This document shows positions 23,488-35,740 of a stretch of DNA of 64,000 nucleotides, piece after piece. Location of the stretch: assembly GCA_028564705.1 (NCBI GenBank), contig JAPXFQ010002748.1:1-64000 (forward strand), given 5' to 3'. Every line of letters starts with the position of its first letter. The first letter of the stretch is position 1. The translations under genes were made by a program, and so were the position numbers. The DNA comes from Apricaphanius iberus. Taxonomy: Eukaryota > Chordata > Actinopteri > Cyprinodontiformes > Aphaniidae. The notes under the pieces were generated by a model that saw only the letters and a program-made list of their open reading frames with translations, was not told the DNA's origin and ran no database searches.

Positions 23488-26400
23488 GTGTCCTGTCTAG
23501 CAGTATGCTACTCAGAATTGGTGTCTGAGTACCAAGTACAAGCCCAACAGTTTGATGACACACGACAGGGAGGTAAATAAAGAACACAAGAAAACATCCC
23601 AGTCCTCCACCTCTGCCGGACGGCAGAGAAACAGTAATACAAAAACAACAAAGTGTACAGAACCAAACCAATAGTTCGGATCTGGTAGAATAAACAAAGA
23701 ATTACACATTCACTACACACAAACATTGATTAATGAACATAATACAAATGTTTCTGGTAAGCTCCTGTGAACAACTAACTAATGATGATAACCTCAGCTT
23801 AAGATATGTCCGTCCTCACCGATGTCCCCACACCTATGTGTGTGCGAGCATGCAGGTCGGAATAAGGTTTCCCCATGCAAGTGATTGATAGCTGGTGTAA
23901 GGAACCGTCAATCCGTCCTACAGGAATCGGCACAGACATGGAGGAGGCAAGAGATGTATGCATCCAGCGTCCCACAGAGTACAGAGTCCACAGGCGGATC
24001 AGCGCAGGGTCGATCACCCGCCAAGAGGGGAACAGATGGAAGCCCCAGGGGAGCACCACCAGCCGCGATGCTGGGGCCCGAGAGATCGCAGTGACGAGCC
24101 CACGGGCTCCGCCGGTAACCGGCTACGCCAGGGCGGGCCCGGACCAGGAACCGGAGGCCACGGGGACCAGGGGCACCCCACCCCCCAGCGGGGCCCCAAC
24201 CAGTGACCAGCCGACAAGGGTCCCCCGCCGCCGCCGCAGGCAAGGAGGACCCGCAGCCAACCGACGGACAACACACGCCGCCGCCACCTCGGACCAGTAC
24301 CCACCGCCAACAACCCGGCCCGCCCCCACACATCCACACGCCAGGGAGCCACAGCGGATGTACGCCCTCCCCAGGCCGCGCCCAGCCGGCACCTGGACAT
24401 CCAGATCTTCCAGCTCCAGGGTCCAGATCCCGCCCCACGTGGGGCACCAAGATCAGGGGCCCAGCCAATGCCGGACAGCCCCACCAGGCGAACAGACCAG
24501 CCAGCTGAAGTCCTGGAACCGGCAGGAGGATTGGGCGCCAGGCACGGTCCCCACCCATCCACCGGACGGCACCAACCTATTCTACAATCCCGGCACCCCC
24601 ATAAGAGGTGCCCCAGTCACTCCAAGGAGGACATCGGCCCGAAACAGCGGCCGCCCGACACACCGGACCACCCAGGACCCGCCCGACATGCACCAGGACC
24701 GAGCCGGGCCGCAACCGGGACCCCCAGCCCCAGGCATCGAGAGTCATCATCAACCAGCGGGCAGGAGCAACCATCACCGACGGGGAGTGACGGGGAGGGA
24801 AGAAGATGCATCAGGCCAGAGAGCAGCCAAACACCCAACCTGACAGGTAGACATAGACAAACAGAGACACTCATACGTGCCCTCCCTTTCTTGTGTACAC
24901 ATTCTTACAAATACAGGACATACGAAAAAAGGACGCTATACCCTCATTCATTACCCCCATACGTACACTTACTCCATACTCCCAGAGGCACCAGGGAACA
25001 GACACCCAGGAGAGAACCCTTGCCCATGCACACCAGGAGACAGCACACATTCTCACCACCAGGACGGGGGACAAGCAGACAGCCAAGGCCCCCATCCCGG
25101 CAAGAGTAGCCCACCAGCCCAGGACCAACAAGACCCCAGCGGCGTGATGTTCTATCCGGGCTCCGACCCCTGAGGGTCCAACGAACAGGGGTGTGGAAAG
25201 ACCCCCCCGCCTCTCTCCCCCAGCTCAATGTGGTGTTGTTGCGTGTTGTTCTAATGTGCACTTAAAACAGAGGGGGGGGGACATGGGAATACTGCCGGGT
25301 ACCCCCATCTCCCCCCCCCGGGCCCTCAGTGTCTAGATGCGTTTAACCAGTGGATGCCGGCACCACAGGCGAGGCCCCCTCAACGGGGGGGTCTCGCCTG
25401 TGGCGCCACACCGCCAGGTCCCTACATGTGCGTTCCCTGTAAATGTTGCAAGTGTAGTGTCTAAATTGCTCAATAAAATCGGGACCCAGGCCGCCACCGG
25501 GTAGCGAAGACGGAAGCTCCATCCCGCACCCCTGTGACTTGCCCACGTCCCAAGGCCTTGTGAATGGTAGAATGAAGGAGCAGGTGGACAGAGGCATGGG
25601 GATGGGGAGAAAATAACTGGGGTGACCATTGCCAACCCCAGGGAGCCAGCTCCCCTGCTGACTCCAATAGGCACCCCCGTTCGGCCCGATCCACCAGGGG
25701 TGGGAGGCCCCAGCACGTCCAGTCGGGGCCCACGGCAGCGGTACCGCCGAGCCCCGCGGGGGCCCCGGCAATCCACCAGCCCCCATGCCAGGGGCATATC
25801 TAAATCCTCCCCAACATTCACACTGCTAACAAAACACATGTCACTAGACACCCAGGTTGAGTTTAGCCCCCCCTCACCCTCAACTCCCCCCCCCCTCCCG
25901 TCCCAAGCGCACCCCGTTAAAAAGAGGGCCTGTGCTAGATGGTAAAAAGCCTCCCCGCCAATAAGAGACGCCCCAGGCACCGCCAGCGTCCGAGGACCCC
26001 CGGGCCGAGGCCGGAACCCGGCGCACCACCGACTCGGGTACCCCGGACATGCCGCGCCAGGCCCGTGAGCAGACCGAAGTCCCGGGCGGCCAATCCCCAG
26101 GACGACATCCTCCAGCCTTGCTTCTACCGCCCGATGGCCGGGTGGCAACAGAACCCAGCACGTCCACCCACCAGCCCACACCCCACCAACTGGTCAGTCA
26201 CTGTGGAGGCCGACCAACACCGGCCAGAGCCCCCCACCCCAGCACCCCCGCAAGGGCTAAGACCAAGACCCAGGAGCCATGTCCAGTGTGAATATAGCCG
26301 ATCGGGCCCGGAGACGCCGGCCACCCGCCACGGCCTCTCGCCGACGCCCGGACGCGGCAAGCGGCCACCGGGGAGCAAGCGACAGGAACCAGCCCGGGGA

Positions 26401-26803
26401 GATGGAAAGGGCAGCAGCGCCCGCCAACCACCGGCCGACCACAGCCCCCCCCCAGCCGGCACCGACGGCAGCGGCCCCCCCCGGCCAAGCCCCGCCAGGG
26501 CCCCAGCCGGGGGGCGCGCCGCCCCAGAACCCCGAGCCCCAGGCCCAGTCCAGACCCCCCCAGAGCAGCACAGCACCAGGCCAGTAACCCGTGTCCGCCA
26601 GCACGACCCCTCTAAGGCGCCGCATGCAGCCACTAGGAGTCACCACACAAAGCCCCCAAAGTCCCACCCCAGGCGAGGGTCACGGCACCTACCGCCGAAC
26701 CGCAAGCGGACCCACCCCCAAGGACCTCCCCGCAGTCACCACCAACCCTTAGCTCCACATCGGCAACCGTGTCCCACAGAACGGAATCAAGGGCCCGACC
26801 CCA
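23486..26803 (-). other. L1 3' UTR, very GC-rich
   Basis: The 3.3 kb between the ORF2 stop (26804-26806) and the poly(A) tail. The part nearest the tail (23486-23820) is ordinary, while 23820-26800 is strikingly GC-rich. C runs on the plus strand are G runs in the element RNA (e.g. 25867-25896 and 25311-25319). Long open frames in all six frames, proline/arginine-rich on the plus strand, are explained by lack of AT-rich stop codons. No domain is recognisable in them. Mammalian L1 3' UTRs carry a conserved G-rich polypurine tract that can form quadruplexes; this may be a much longer counterpart (inference). Confidence 0.75.
25272..25319. other. Strong G9/C9 stem-loop in the L1 3' UTR
   Basis: G9 at 25272-25280 pairs with C9 at 25311-25319. 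After a 2-nt internal mismatch, ATGGG (25283-25287) pairs with CCCAT (25304-25308). This gives about 14 base pairs around a loop of roughly 16 nt. It would form in RNA from either strand. Confidence 0.6.
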
Positions 26804-28300
26804 CTAGGTGATGGAACTGATCAAGGGTGACCAAATAGATTGATCAGATGTGGAGGCAGATGCCGTTTCTAAACCAATGTAATCCAGAAGGAGATCTCTA
26901 TATTGATTAATATTCAGAGTATTTTTATTTTTCCAGTTCAAGAGGATATTTTTCTTAGCGATGCATAAGGCGATGTAAAATAATTGCATAGACTTTGTAT
27001 CCATGGTAACTTCATCTATATTTCCCAGCAAGCAAACTCTGGGAGCAGGTGTGATATTACATTTCAGACACTTTGATAGATCTTCACATATCTGGTTCCA
27101 ATATTTCTTAACAGGTGGGCAGAACCAAAGAGCATGAATATAATTGTCTGGTAGATTGCTTGTACATTGTAAACAGGTATCAGACGGCGTATAACCCATC
27201 TTGAACATCCGTTGCCCTGTATAATGCACTCTATGAAGGATTTTATATTGTATTAATCGTAGATTAGGATTCTTAAGAAATTTAAAGGTTCTTAATGAAA
27301 TTTGAGACCAGAGGTTTTGGTCTATTGAGATGGACAAGTCCATCTCCCATTTTGAAATAGGAAGGCCTATTGATTCATCTATTCTATTTAATGTTTTGTA
27401 TATTTTAGATAGCAGTTTGGGAGAGTTAAGATTAAGGAAGTCTAAAACTTTTCCTGGAATTTGTAAATCAACTGTATTGAGCCTAAATTTATTTTTTATA
27501 ATTGATTTAATTTGTTGGTATTCTAAGAATTTATTCTTGTTAATTCCGAATTGTGTAACCAATGTATTAAATTGGATAAAGTCTGTTCCATCAAATATAC
27601 GCTCCAGGTATTCAATTCCTTTACAACTCCAGCCTGGAAAGTTGATCATGCATTTTTTTTGTAAGATATCCGGGTTATTCCAGATGGGTGTACGCCTGCA
27701 TGGGACTAGTGAGGTCTTTGTCATTTTAAGAAATTCCCACCAAGCTGTCAGAGAGGAGCTGATATTTATACTTTTGAAACATTCATTTTTTTTATATTTG
27801 AGCTAACAAAAGGTAGATCTGAAAGTTTTATCTTATTGCATAGTGTCTGTTCTACATCTACCCAGCACTCATCGATATAACTGTGTTTTACCCATCTTGA
27901 TGTGTATTGGAGTCTGTTGGCTAAGAAATAATGACGAAAGTTTGGTATGTCTAGACCTCCTTTATCTTTGGACTTCTGTAGTGTTTTTAAGCTGATACGT
28001 GGGGGTTTATCTTTCCAAAGGAATCTAGAAACAGAAGAGTCCAGAGATCTAAACCAATCAGGTGATGGTTTGCTTGGGATCATTGAGAATAAATAATTGA
28101 TTCTAGGCAAAAACCATCATTTTTATTGTAGCTACCCTTCCAATAAGTGATATTGGAAGGGATTTCCATCTTGCCAGATCATCTTCCACTTTTTTTAAAA
28201 GTGGGACGTAGTTTAGCTTAGATAAGTCTGACAGTCTTGGTGAGATATGGATACCTAGATATGTAAAATTTCCCGACCGGAGCTGTAAAGCAACAGGACT
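26804..28300 (-). pseudogene. L1 ORF2 C-terminal region with zinc knuckle, frameshifted
   Basis: Three frame changes (about 28,280, 28,105 and 27,780) break this part. Readable landmarks are GNFTYLGIHISPRLSDL just after the deletion, PRINYLFSMIPSKPS, RFLWKDKPPRISLKTLQ and KGGLDIPNFRHYFLANRL. A 306-codon open segment (27724-26804) follows. Its residues 184-202 hold the C-x2-C-x9-H-x4-C knuckle (C184, C187, H197, C202) typical of the L1 ORF2 end. The segment ends SSIT at 26804. This region of ORF2 helps RNA binding in active elements. Confidence 0.88.
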
Positions 28301-29850
28301 CTGGTAAGAACAGTTGATTGTACATCATCTGCGTATAAACTGATTTTATGTTCTATTTTGTTGCATTGTATACCTTTAACATTATTATTTTGCCTGATTG
28401 CTGCTGCTAATGGTTCAATAAAAATAGCAAAGAGGGAGGGAGAAAGTGGACATCCCTGCCTGGTACCTCTCTGAAGAAAGAACCTTGATGATGTTTGATT
28501 ATTGGTCCTAATACATGCTGTTGGTGAGCTGTATAATATTTTTAACCAGTTTACAAAAGAATTACTGAATCCGAATTTATTTAAGGCTGCAAATAAAAAT
28601 TTCCAGTTAACTCTATCAAATGCTTTTTCTGCATCTAAAGATAATATATTGGTTTGGACGTTTTTACAGTGGGAATAATCTATTAAATCTATTAATCTAC
28701 GTGAATTTGTGGAAGAGAGCCTACCTTTTATAAAACCTGTTTGATCCGGGTGGATTATTAGAGGTGTTATTTTCTCTATCCTTCTTGCAAGAGCTTTGCA
28801 AATTATTTTCAGATCCACATTGATAAGAGAAATCGGACGATAACTGGTAGGAGACATAGGGTCTTTTCCTGGTTTTAATAGAAGATTGATGTAGGCAGAA
28901 TTCATGTTTGGTGGTATTCGACCATTTTCCTTTGTTTCCTGTAACATTTTGTAAAATGTTGGTGCCAGAATATTCCAGAATTCTTTATAGAACTCTGCTG
29001 GAAATCCATCTGGACCTGGAGCTTTATTATTAGGCATAGATTGGAGGGCCTCCTGGAGTTCAGACACTGTTAGCGGTGAATCCAGGGCCTTTGCTTGACT
29101 GTCTGAAAGTTTAGGAAGAGTTATTTTATCCAGAAATTGTACAATATCATTATTTGAAGGGTTTATCTCTGGTGTGTATAACGTCTCATAAAATTCTTTG
29201 AAAGTGTTGTTTATTTTTTCAGGGTCATATATTATATTCCCAGTTTTGTCTTTGATTGCAGATATAGTTGTTTTTTCTTTATTTATTTTTAACTGATTAG
29301 CTAAGAAGCTACCTGATTTATTACTATGTTCAAAGTTTTCTATTCTAAGTCTTTGGATTAAGAACTGCGTCCTTTTATTAATAATTTCATTTAACTCTAA
29401 TTTTGCTTTCCTTATTTTACTTAAGCTCTCTTTATCCAGGGAAGGTTCTAATGATTTAATAGTTTCTTCTAATTCCTGAACATGTTTATTTTCTGTTCTC
29501 TTTTTATTTGATGAGAATGAAATTATTTTACCTCTAATCACAGCTTTCCCTGCTTCCCATAGAGTGGATGGCGACATACCAGGGAGATCATTAAATTCCA
29601 TGTATGAAGCCCATTCTTTTTCAATATATTTAATAAACTCTTTATCCTTAAGTAATGATGTATTAAATCTCCAATTTTTATATTGAAGGGTTGCAATTTT
29701 ATTTGCTAAATATAAAGAAACAGGAGCGTGATCGCTGATCACTATAGGATGTATCTCAGTGTCTGAAATGTCATTCAACAGTGAGCTGCTGACTAACAAA
29801 TAGTCCAATCTAGAATAAGAATGATGTACGTTTGAGTAAAAATACTAAAT
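28255..29850 (-). pseudogene. L1 ORF2: endonuclease end and reverse transcriptase
   Basis: The frame opens with the last part of the L1 endonuclease (HHSYSRLDYLLVSSS, then ISDHAPVSLYL with the terminal SDH). It continues through a coiled linker into the RT: NNKAPGPDGFPAEFYK, SYRPISLINVDLKI, SLDAEKAFDRVNW (motif A), RGTRQGCPLSPSLF (motif B), then SLYADDV at about 28320-28338 (motif C). Right after YADDV the reading jumps, through a deletion, to sequence that should lie well downstream, and it ends out of frame at 28255. The catalytic aspartates are still present, but no complete enzyme could be made. Full L1 ORF2 proteins are over 1,200 residues. Confidence 0.9.
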
Positions 29851-29862
29851 ACTAATACTAAA

Positions 29863-29879
29863 TACTAAACTGAATCTTT
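29863..29879. repeat. L1 target-site duplication, 5'-side copy
   Basis: Identical to 23398-23414. Immediately to its left, still within the insertion, the heptamer tactaaa is repeated about three more times (29842-29862). Confidence 0.9.
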
Positions 29880-30660
29880 GTACAACTCTATGTGGGAGAA
29901 CAAGTTGCCTGTGTGTAACGTGCAACAAAAATAAAGCTCCATTAATTTTAACTGGAACAATGCGCAGTGGTGGCCACCAGATACTCAGCCTACATTTAAA
30001 GCTGCTTTCCAAAGTATTCGAGGATAGAGAGAGATTTTTTGAATCCAACGTACCCCGACTCCTCCCAAAACTCCCCCTTCCCTCCTGCTCCTTCTACTTC
30101 CCATCTCAATAATTGTGCACGCTCCTCACCTGTGATGTCACAGCGGGTCAAAGAAGAAAGCAGTAAGCGCTATCAAGAATCACCCGTTTGAATTTTGTTA
30201 TGGACATTTTAGAGGTGAGCAACTTCCCGATGACAAATGCTCTCTTCCAATATGTAAACAGGAGCAGACCCACCGATGTAAGTTGATTGACAGCCGACAA
30301 GAAGGAAACTCAAATTCTATTGGCTGAAAAGACATCGGCGGTCAGTCTGAAATGCATAGGGGTGTATGGGAGAAAGTCGGCTCTGTTGACACCAGCATCC
30401 ATGTAGAGTTGCAGAGTCTGTGCACCGCCTCGATTTTTGTAACTGCATTGGCTGTATGCGCTGGCGGGGACATACAGAGAAGGTGTGCTAAATGCGCAAC
30501 AGATACGCCTAAAGAAAATGCAAGTGAGCGTAAGAAAGAAAAAAATATCAACAAAACTTATGTAGAAAAAAATTTGGAGAGCACTGTTGTTTTCACAGTG
30601 TGGATAATTTGTATTTTACAAAAGATATTGAAAAATGGGATTTCTTTTTTATGAGGCTTT
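29880..30660. other. Unclassified, moderately GC-rich block
   Basis: More GC-rich than the surroundings, with no coding resemblance. Its mixture of CpGs and phrases such as attgacagcc and attggctga recalls the block at 37100-37897 and common teleost DNA-transposon interiors. No terminal repeats were found, so the nature is open. Confidence 0.25.
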
Positions 30661-30971
30661 AAATGGTAAATGGTCTGTACTTGCATAGCACTTTATTTAA
30701 TCCCTACAGACCCAAAAATGCTTTACATCACGTTCAATCATTCACCCTTACATTCACGCACTGGTTAGCATAGCAAGCTATGTTGTAGCCATAGCTGTCT
30801 TGGGGCGCACTGACAGAGGCGAGGCTGCCGGACACTGGTGCCACTGGGCCCTCTGACCAGTACCAGTGGGCAGAGGGTTAAGTGTCAGACAGAGATGGGG
30901 CTTGAACTGGCAAACCCAGATTTCAAGCCGATCCCCTAACTCCTTAGCCACAGTCGAACCACGGTCGCCCC
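30661..30971 (-). mobile_element. tRNA-derived SINE, full-length copy
   Basis: Minus-strand member of the family split at 6944/10168. In sense it begins ggggcgaccgtggttc and has a B-box-like AGTTCAAGCCC. It carries the body phrases gccggcagcctcgcctctgt-like and cagtgcgccccaag, and ends with an accatttaccattt-type tail at 30661. The plus strand ends cggtcgcccc at 30971. Imperfect flanks (gaggcttt left, gagccttt right) may be a worn target duplication. Confidence 0.75.
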
Positions 30972-33889
30972 AAAGAGCCTTTTTAGAGAAAAGTATGTGT
31001 CTGAGTGGGAACCTGGGTGTTCACCAGGTATAGAAATTGGATACATGTTTGTATGGGAGGCTGACATAAAAGGACATGAAGGATCATTTAAGCCCTTTAA
31101 AGACATCATGCAAAGTGACAAAGCACCAGTGCACAAAGCGAGGTCCAAGTGGTGTGCGGATCAACTTGTCCTGATAGCAAAAGATGGATCACACCACAGT
31201 GTTCTCATTTTTGCAATTATATAGCCATTTATTTTCCTCAGTGGTGAGATGGCATCATACTACACCCTTTAGGATGAAGAATTTTTCTTCATCTTGAAGA
31301 GTCTTGAAGCTCTAATTACCTAGAATACACAAAGTGGAAAACATTTTTCACAGGACAATACACAGATTTCTTGCTCAATACAAAACTACTTCAAGACAAA
31401 TAACAGTGAAGTTTAGCCTTGCACTGCAGTGTTTTGAGACTTTAAGACTGTGGCCATAGCTCACAGGTTACATCATTGCAGTGGCTTTATGTAAAGTATT
31501 GTTGAAGGATTTGCTATTGCAGAAATGCATAACACAGACACCTGTTTCTTTTAAAAGAAAACATAGGATTTAACAGTTAAGGTCTCTTTTTAAATTGTAC
31601 ATGTTGATGTTGGTTTATACATATCTTCATGTATATTCAGTGCCGGTCATGATTCTAGAATGCAGCTCTGATCAAAATTTTAGACACATGACAAGGACCA
31701 GTGCTGTTTTAAACATATTCAGACAAATTCAGGGTGTTTAAAATTCATGAGTGGCTCCCTGGTTTGTCCTTCATTGCAACCTTGTGTCATGCATCATGCA
31801 AATTCTAGTATGTCTGACTTCAAGCTGATGTTCACACTTTCATTGTCATTCTCAATAAACTTGTAGCACAGCAAGCAGGAGAGTGTAAAGCTAGCAGGTC
31901 TTAGCATTAAGAGCCATCTGTGATAAAGGAATTTACTTTAAGATCCAACAGCTTCAGTCTCAAACACTTTATTGCTTGGAGAACCTGGCACCTCTGACAT
32001 ATGAGAAAAAAAATCAATCTGTGGTTTCTCTTTTTACACATGGTAGATGGCATTAATTTTATATATGAGTAATAACACATACATATCTACACTACTAGAA
32101 ATGCTTGGTACACTGGAATACTTAATGAACATAGCTGAAATTAAGAACAACCAATTTGTGTATTTTCCAAATCTGAGTAACTTTAACTGAGTTGATTTAA
32201 TTTAGAGGTACTAATAAAAAGGCTGAAATTATCAAATTTAAATAGTCAAATATCAGATAAACTAACAGTGTGGATAGAATGTGTTTCATTTACTTTATTG
32301 GAAGGATAAGAAAAAATAAGCTGTTCTTCCAATGTATTTGGGAATCCAAAAAATTGATCGTAGATAAAAGAAAAAAAAGACATTTATTTCAATATTATGT
32401 TTAAGATAAAAGAAAATAATTTATATAACTTATTGAAGAGGAAATTGGTAGTACTAGTTTGAGAGATTCACTGACTGTAAATATGATTTAGAAGATATAA
32501 TCCAAAAGATGGATATTAAAAAAGAAAAAAGGTTAACAATAGCATTCCTGTAAAGCACAAAGTTGTTTCAAGGCCACTATATGCCACTTTATGTATTTGT
32601 TCTTTTAGTCAGCCACAGGACTGTTCATACAGACTGATCTGTCATTTTGCTCCTACCTTCGGAACATTTTGTACCCACTGCAACTACTGAAAATACTAGG
32701 TAATTTTCTATAACCTTTTAAGACTCTACTGTGAGAAGATGAGGTTATGTCACTCCAATAATAATACCTATCAGATTACGATGCTTTAACTCATACTTTC
32801 TCATTTGAACTAAGAGTTGACTGGTACACACAGCTACTGACTAAAATATTTTCTTGTTAATTAATTAAAGTGCTTTTTTATTTGGGAAGGAATTATCCCC
32901 TGCAATAGGTAACAGATTCATACTTTCAAAATAAATGCTAATAGATTATGAGAGTAAATTAGAAAGATGTAAAGCTAAAATTATTCATAATCAAATCTAG
33001 ATTTGAAGTAATGATTTGCTTTTTACTAACAGTTTTTTTATGGAACATTTTGGATTTAAGTCTACATTTATATTATTTAACTTATTTTATGAATCTCTTA
33101 TATAATGAAAGAGTACAAAAACATCCTATGATGCTGCAACATACTTTTCTGTTTGGTGAGTCCTCATTAAACAACTTCATAGAATAGCTGGTTCATAGCA
33201 TCATAGAATGGGAATTGTATGTTTGTTTTTAATGGTTGTGTGTTTTAAAGGTCATCTATTTGTATTTTAAAATAACACATTAGAGAATAATACATAAACA
33301 AATATTTGTTCTTCACTGATGGCATTATTCTAATCATATTGTAGAGTATTTTTTAAAAAGTCAAATTATGTTCAGCACCTTTTCTGTAGCTCTACCTTCC
33401 TGAACACTATAAGTAAAATGGAAATACCTTTCAAATACTAAGTTTTCTCAACCTTGAAATTGGTTTTCATGTAAACGGAAACTGCTGCGTCTTTAAGTCA
33501 AACAAAGCCAGAGAGATGGAAGCAACTGTTTTAAGTGTAGGTGTTGTAATGACGCTCCCATCATTTCATACGACAGAACTGCTTGCTTCTGATTATTCTT
33601 TCAAAGCACAAACCAGTTGCTCAGCGGCGTTACTATATTTTTCTCTAGTCTCTCACAGAACATCAGACCAGGTGTTTAGAAAACAAGTCAATCACTATAA
33701 AAGCAGCAGTGTCTGCGCTGCTCCAAGTCCCACAGTTTCAACATGTCACAGCGTCTCTTTCTCAGCTGCCTCAGGCGAAAAAAGCAAAAGAAACAGAGAA
33801 AACGAGAGTGAGAATGGGAGGGAGGGTGAGGGACACAAAGCCTGTTAGGGGACAAGCTTCAGCCATTAGTGCTGACAGGCACCTTTCCT
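30972..33889. other. AT-rich non-coding stretch
   Basis: No coding or recognised repeats. The sequence is strongly AT-rich from 31550 to 33400. Confidence 0.4.
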
Positions 33890-34080
33890 CTGAGAATCAG
33901 GTGCAATGAGCGATTGGATCTCTTTCGTTAGTGTGAGTGAAGGGAGAAGAGAGGGGGAAAATAAACCCACACAGGCACTGATGCAAATTATGCTAGAGTT
34001 AATAAAGACCAGAGAGCTGCTTATTTGAGTTAAGAACAGATTGGAAGCAATGAAGAGATTGTTGCACAATCAGTCATCTT
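33890..34080. promoter_or_regulatory. Candidate conserved non-coding element
   Basis: A non-repetitive block with homeodomain/POU-like words (tgatgcaaattatgct near 33980). It is next to another non-repetitive block at 34240-34540. Support is compositional only. Confidence 0.15.
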
Positions 34081-35174
34081 CTGAAGCCAAAGAGATGTAG
34101 GGAAAAGAATAGAAATAGTAATAAAAAAATCTGTATATATTGTATTCAAGTATAATTCATGATTGAGAGCTATTTTGTTTAATTTATACACTCCCCCTCT
34201 TTTTTTGCCATGCTATTCTTCTCTTTTGTTGTGCAGCCCTTTCGACCTGGCTTATCTGGCTCTCTTCCCAGAGCCTGAGATAGGATCAGCGGGTCTGGAC
34301 AACTCCCTGGACACTTAGCCTTGACAGCTGACAGAAGCTGGTTTCCATGCACGGCCTTGATTTGTGCCCGTATCTCAGGTGTGTAGGCTGGGTAAATGTT
34401 GGGCAGGTTGATTTAATTGAATATAAAAAAAAAAGACAAGGTTGGAGAAGTGCATCTAGGAGCTGCATTATCACAGTAATGACCCCCTTTGCTGCATTAG
34501 GGAACACAATGGCATCCATTTGTCTTCATTTTCAGCCTTAAGAGGAGGTAAAAAAAAATATTCACAGAAACATTTCTCAGAAGAAATCCCCACACTGTTT
34601 GCTGACCCTCTATGTTTCTGCTCCCCATGGATGAAATAGTTTAACCATAGCTGCCTAATGTATCAGTTTTATTGTCAGTGCTACTTGCTTGAGATGACAC
34701 ACTATTCCTCAACAATTTAAAGATGTTCTGCCTGCTCACGTAACTCATTAATTGGCCAAAACAAAATCCCTTTCTGTGCTTAATAAGAAAAAAACAACTT
34801 TACAAGGGTAAAAGCACAAAACTATTTAATCTTCTGCATGAAACTATAAAGATGAAAACAAAACGTTATATTATGGAGCTCTTTTTTTCTCTGCTGGTTT
34901 AATATCAGTTATCAGCAGCTGAATGTTTTAGAATTCTTACTATTAACAAAATGTAAGACTGAGCAAAGAACCTGGAATACAAGAAACAAAAAACAATGTT
35001 TTTTTTTCTGCATTCCTTTCAGAATTAACCAACTTTGTTGTAATTTTTAATTATTTATTATGCAAGTTGAATCAATAAAATCCACTTTAGCTGGTTTGGT
35101 AAATATGATGGAAAGACAAACACCAGTGTGTGGGTATTAAGAACTGAATGGTTTTGATGTTGTAATATCTCAGA
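34081..35174. other. Non-coding stretch with a second candidate conserved block
   Basis: Positions 34240-34540 are unusually free of homopolymers apart from one A10 run. They contain words such as gacagctgacag and atggcatccatttgtcttc. The remainder is ordinary AT-rich sequence. No coding frame is convincing. Confidence 0.2.
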
Positions 35175-35740
35175 CTAGCATTTGACAATGTAGATTACGG
35201 CACATCTAGAGCACTGATTTGGGGTCTTTGCCTTGGCACTCCAATGGTTTGAATCTTATCTAAAGTCTCCCTATTTTGGTAAGGCTTAACAGAATTTTTT
35301 TGCTTTTATGAAATTGCATGGGGAAGCACAGGCCTAAAGCAAAGAGTTTTTTTTCATCCTCACAGCCCACCAAGAGCTCTGAGGTCAGCTAAATCAGCTG
35401 CTTCTCTCTGTTCCAACCAATCATTTGAGGCATAGAGTCGGTTGTGCTTTTCTTTTTGTTGAATGGGCCAAATTATAGAACAGCCTTCCACTCCATGTGG
35501 GCTCTGTCTGTGCCATCAAATTTTATAAATCAAAATTTAAACCCCCCCTAATTTTCTGCAACCTTTTCGTTATTCTATGTGATTTTGCCTGATCGGTAAC
35601 ACACTCCTTTTGTTCTATTTGTTCAAATGCATATTTAGAACTAATTAAATATCAAGCGCTTAAACTTTTAAGCATATAAAGCACTTTGAAACAACCTTTT
35701 TGTTTGTTCAATTCAAATAAAGTGAAATGATAAAAAAAAA
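35175..35740 (+). mobile_element. Degraded L2-type LINE 3' remnant
   Basis: Broken plus-strand frames recall L2 RT motif A (LAFDNVDYGT near 35175-35205). After a deletion they recall the L2 C-terminal end (PPRALRSAKSA near 35368, FINQNLNPPL near 35520). The tail atataaagcactttgaaaca near 35675 and an A-rich end follow. The whole is heavily decayed and internally deleted. Confidence 0.5.

Larger units (their letters stand above)
23415..29862 (-). mobile_element. 5'-truncated L1-type LINE, 6.45 kb
   Basis: A minus-strand L1 bounded by a perfect 17-bp duplication. In element order it holds a residual endonuclease end (from about 29850), the ORF2 reverse transcriptase, the C-terminal zinc-knuckle region, a 3.3-kb 3' UTR and a poly(A) tail (T run to 23485). 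The 5' half of ORF2 and all of ORF1 are missing. The nick on the plus strand reads CTTT/GT, close to the L1 endonuclease preference TTTT/AA. The structure is that of one insertion by target-primed reverse transcription. The preserved duplication and long tail suggest it is fairly recent, although ORF2 is broken. Confidence 0.92.

Noticed and set aside
23875..24843. 322-codon plus-strand open frame, Pro/Arg-rich
   Set aside because: Lies antisense in the GC-rich L1 3' UTR where several frames are open on both strands. It has no domain, and its composition follows base content.
25333..26181. 282-codon minus-strand open frame in the L1 3' UTR
   Set aside because: In element sense but after the ORF2 stop, Gly/Trp/Arg-rich without any domain. 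GC content explains the lack of stops, though a translated product cannot be formally excluded.
25939..26811. 290-codon plus-strand open frame
   Set aside because: Same situation: antisense to the L1 3' UTR, with overlapping long frames in the other frames and strand.
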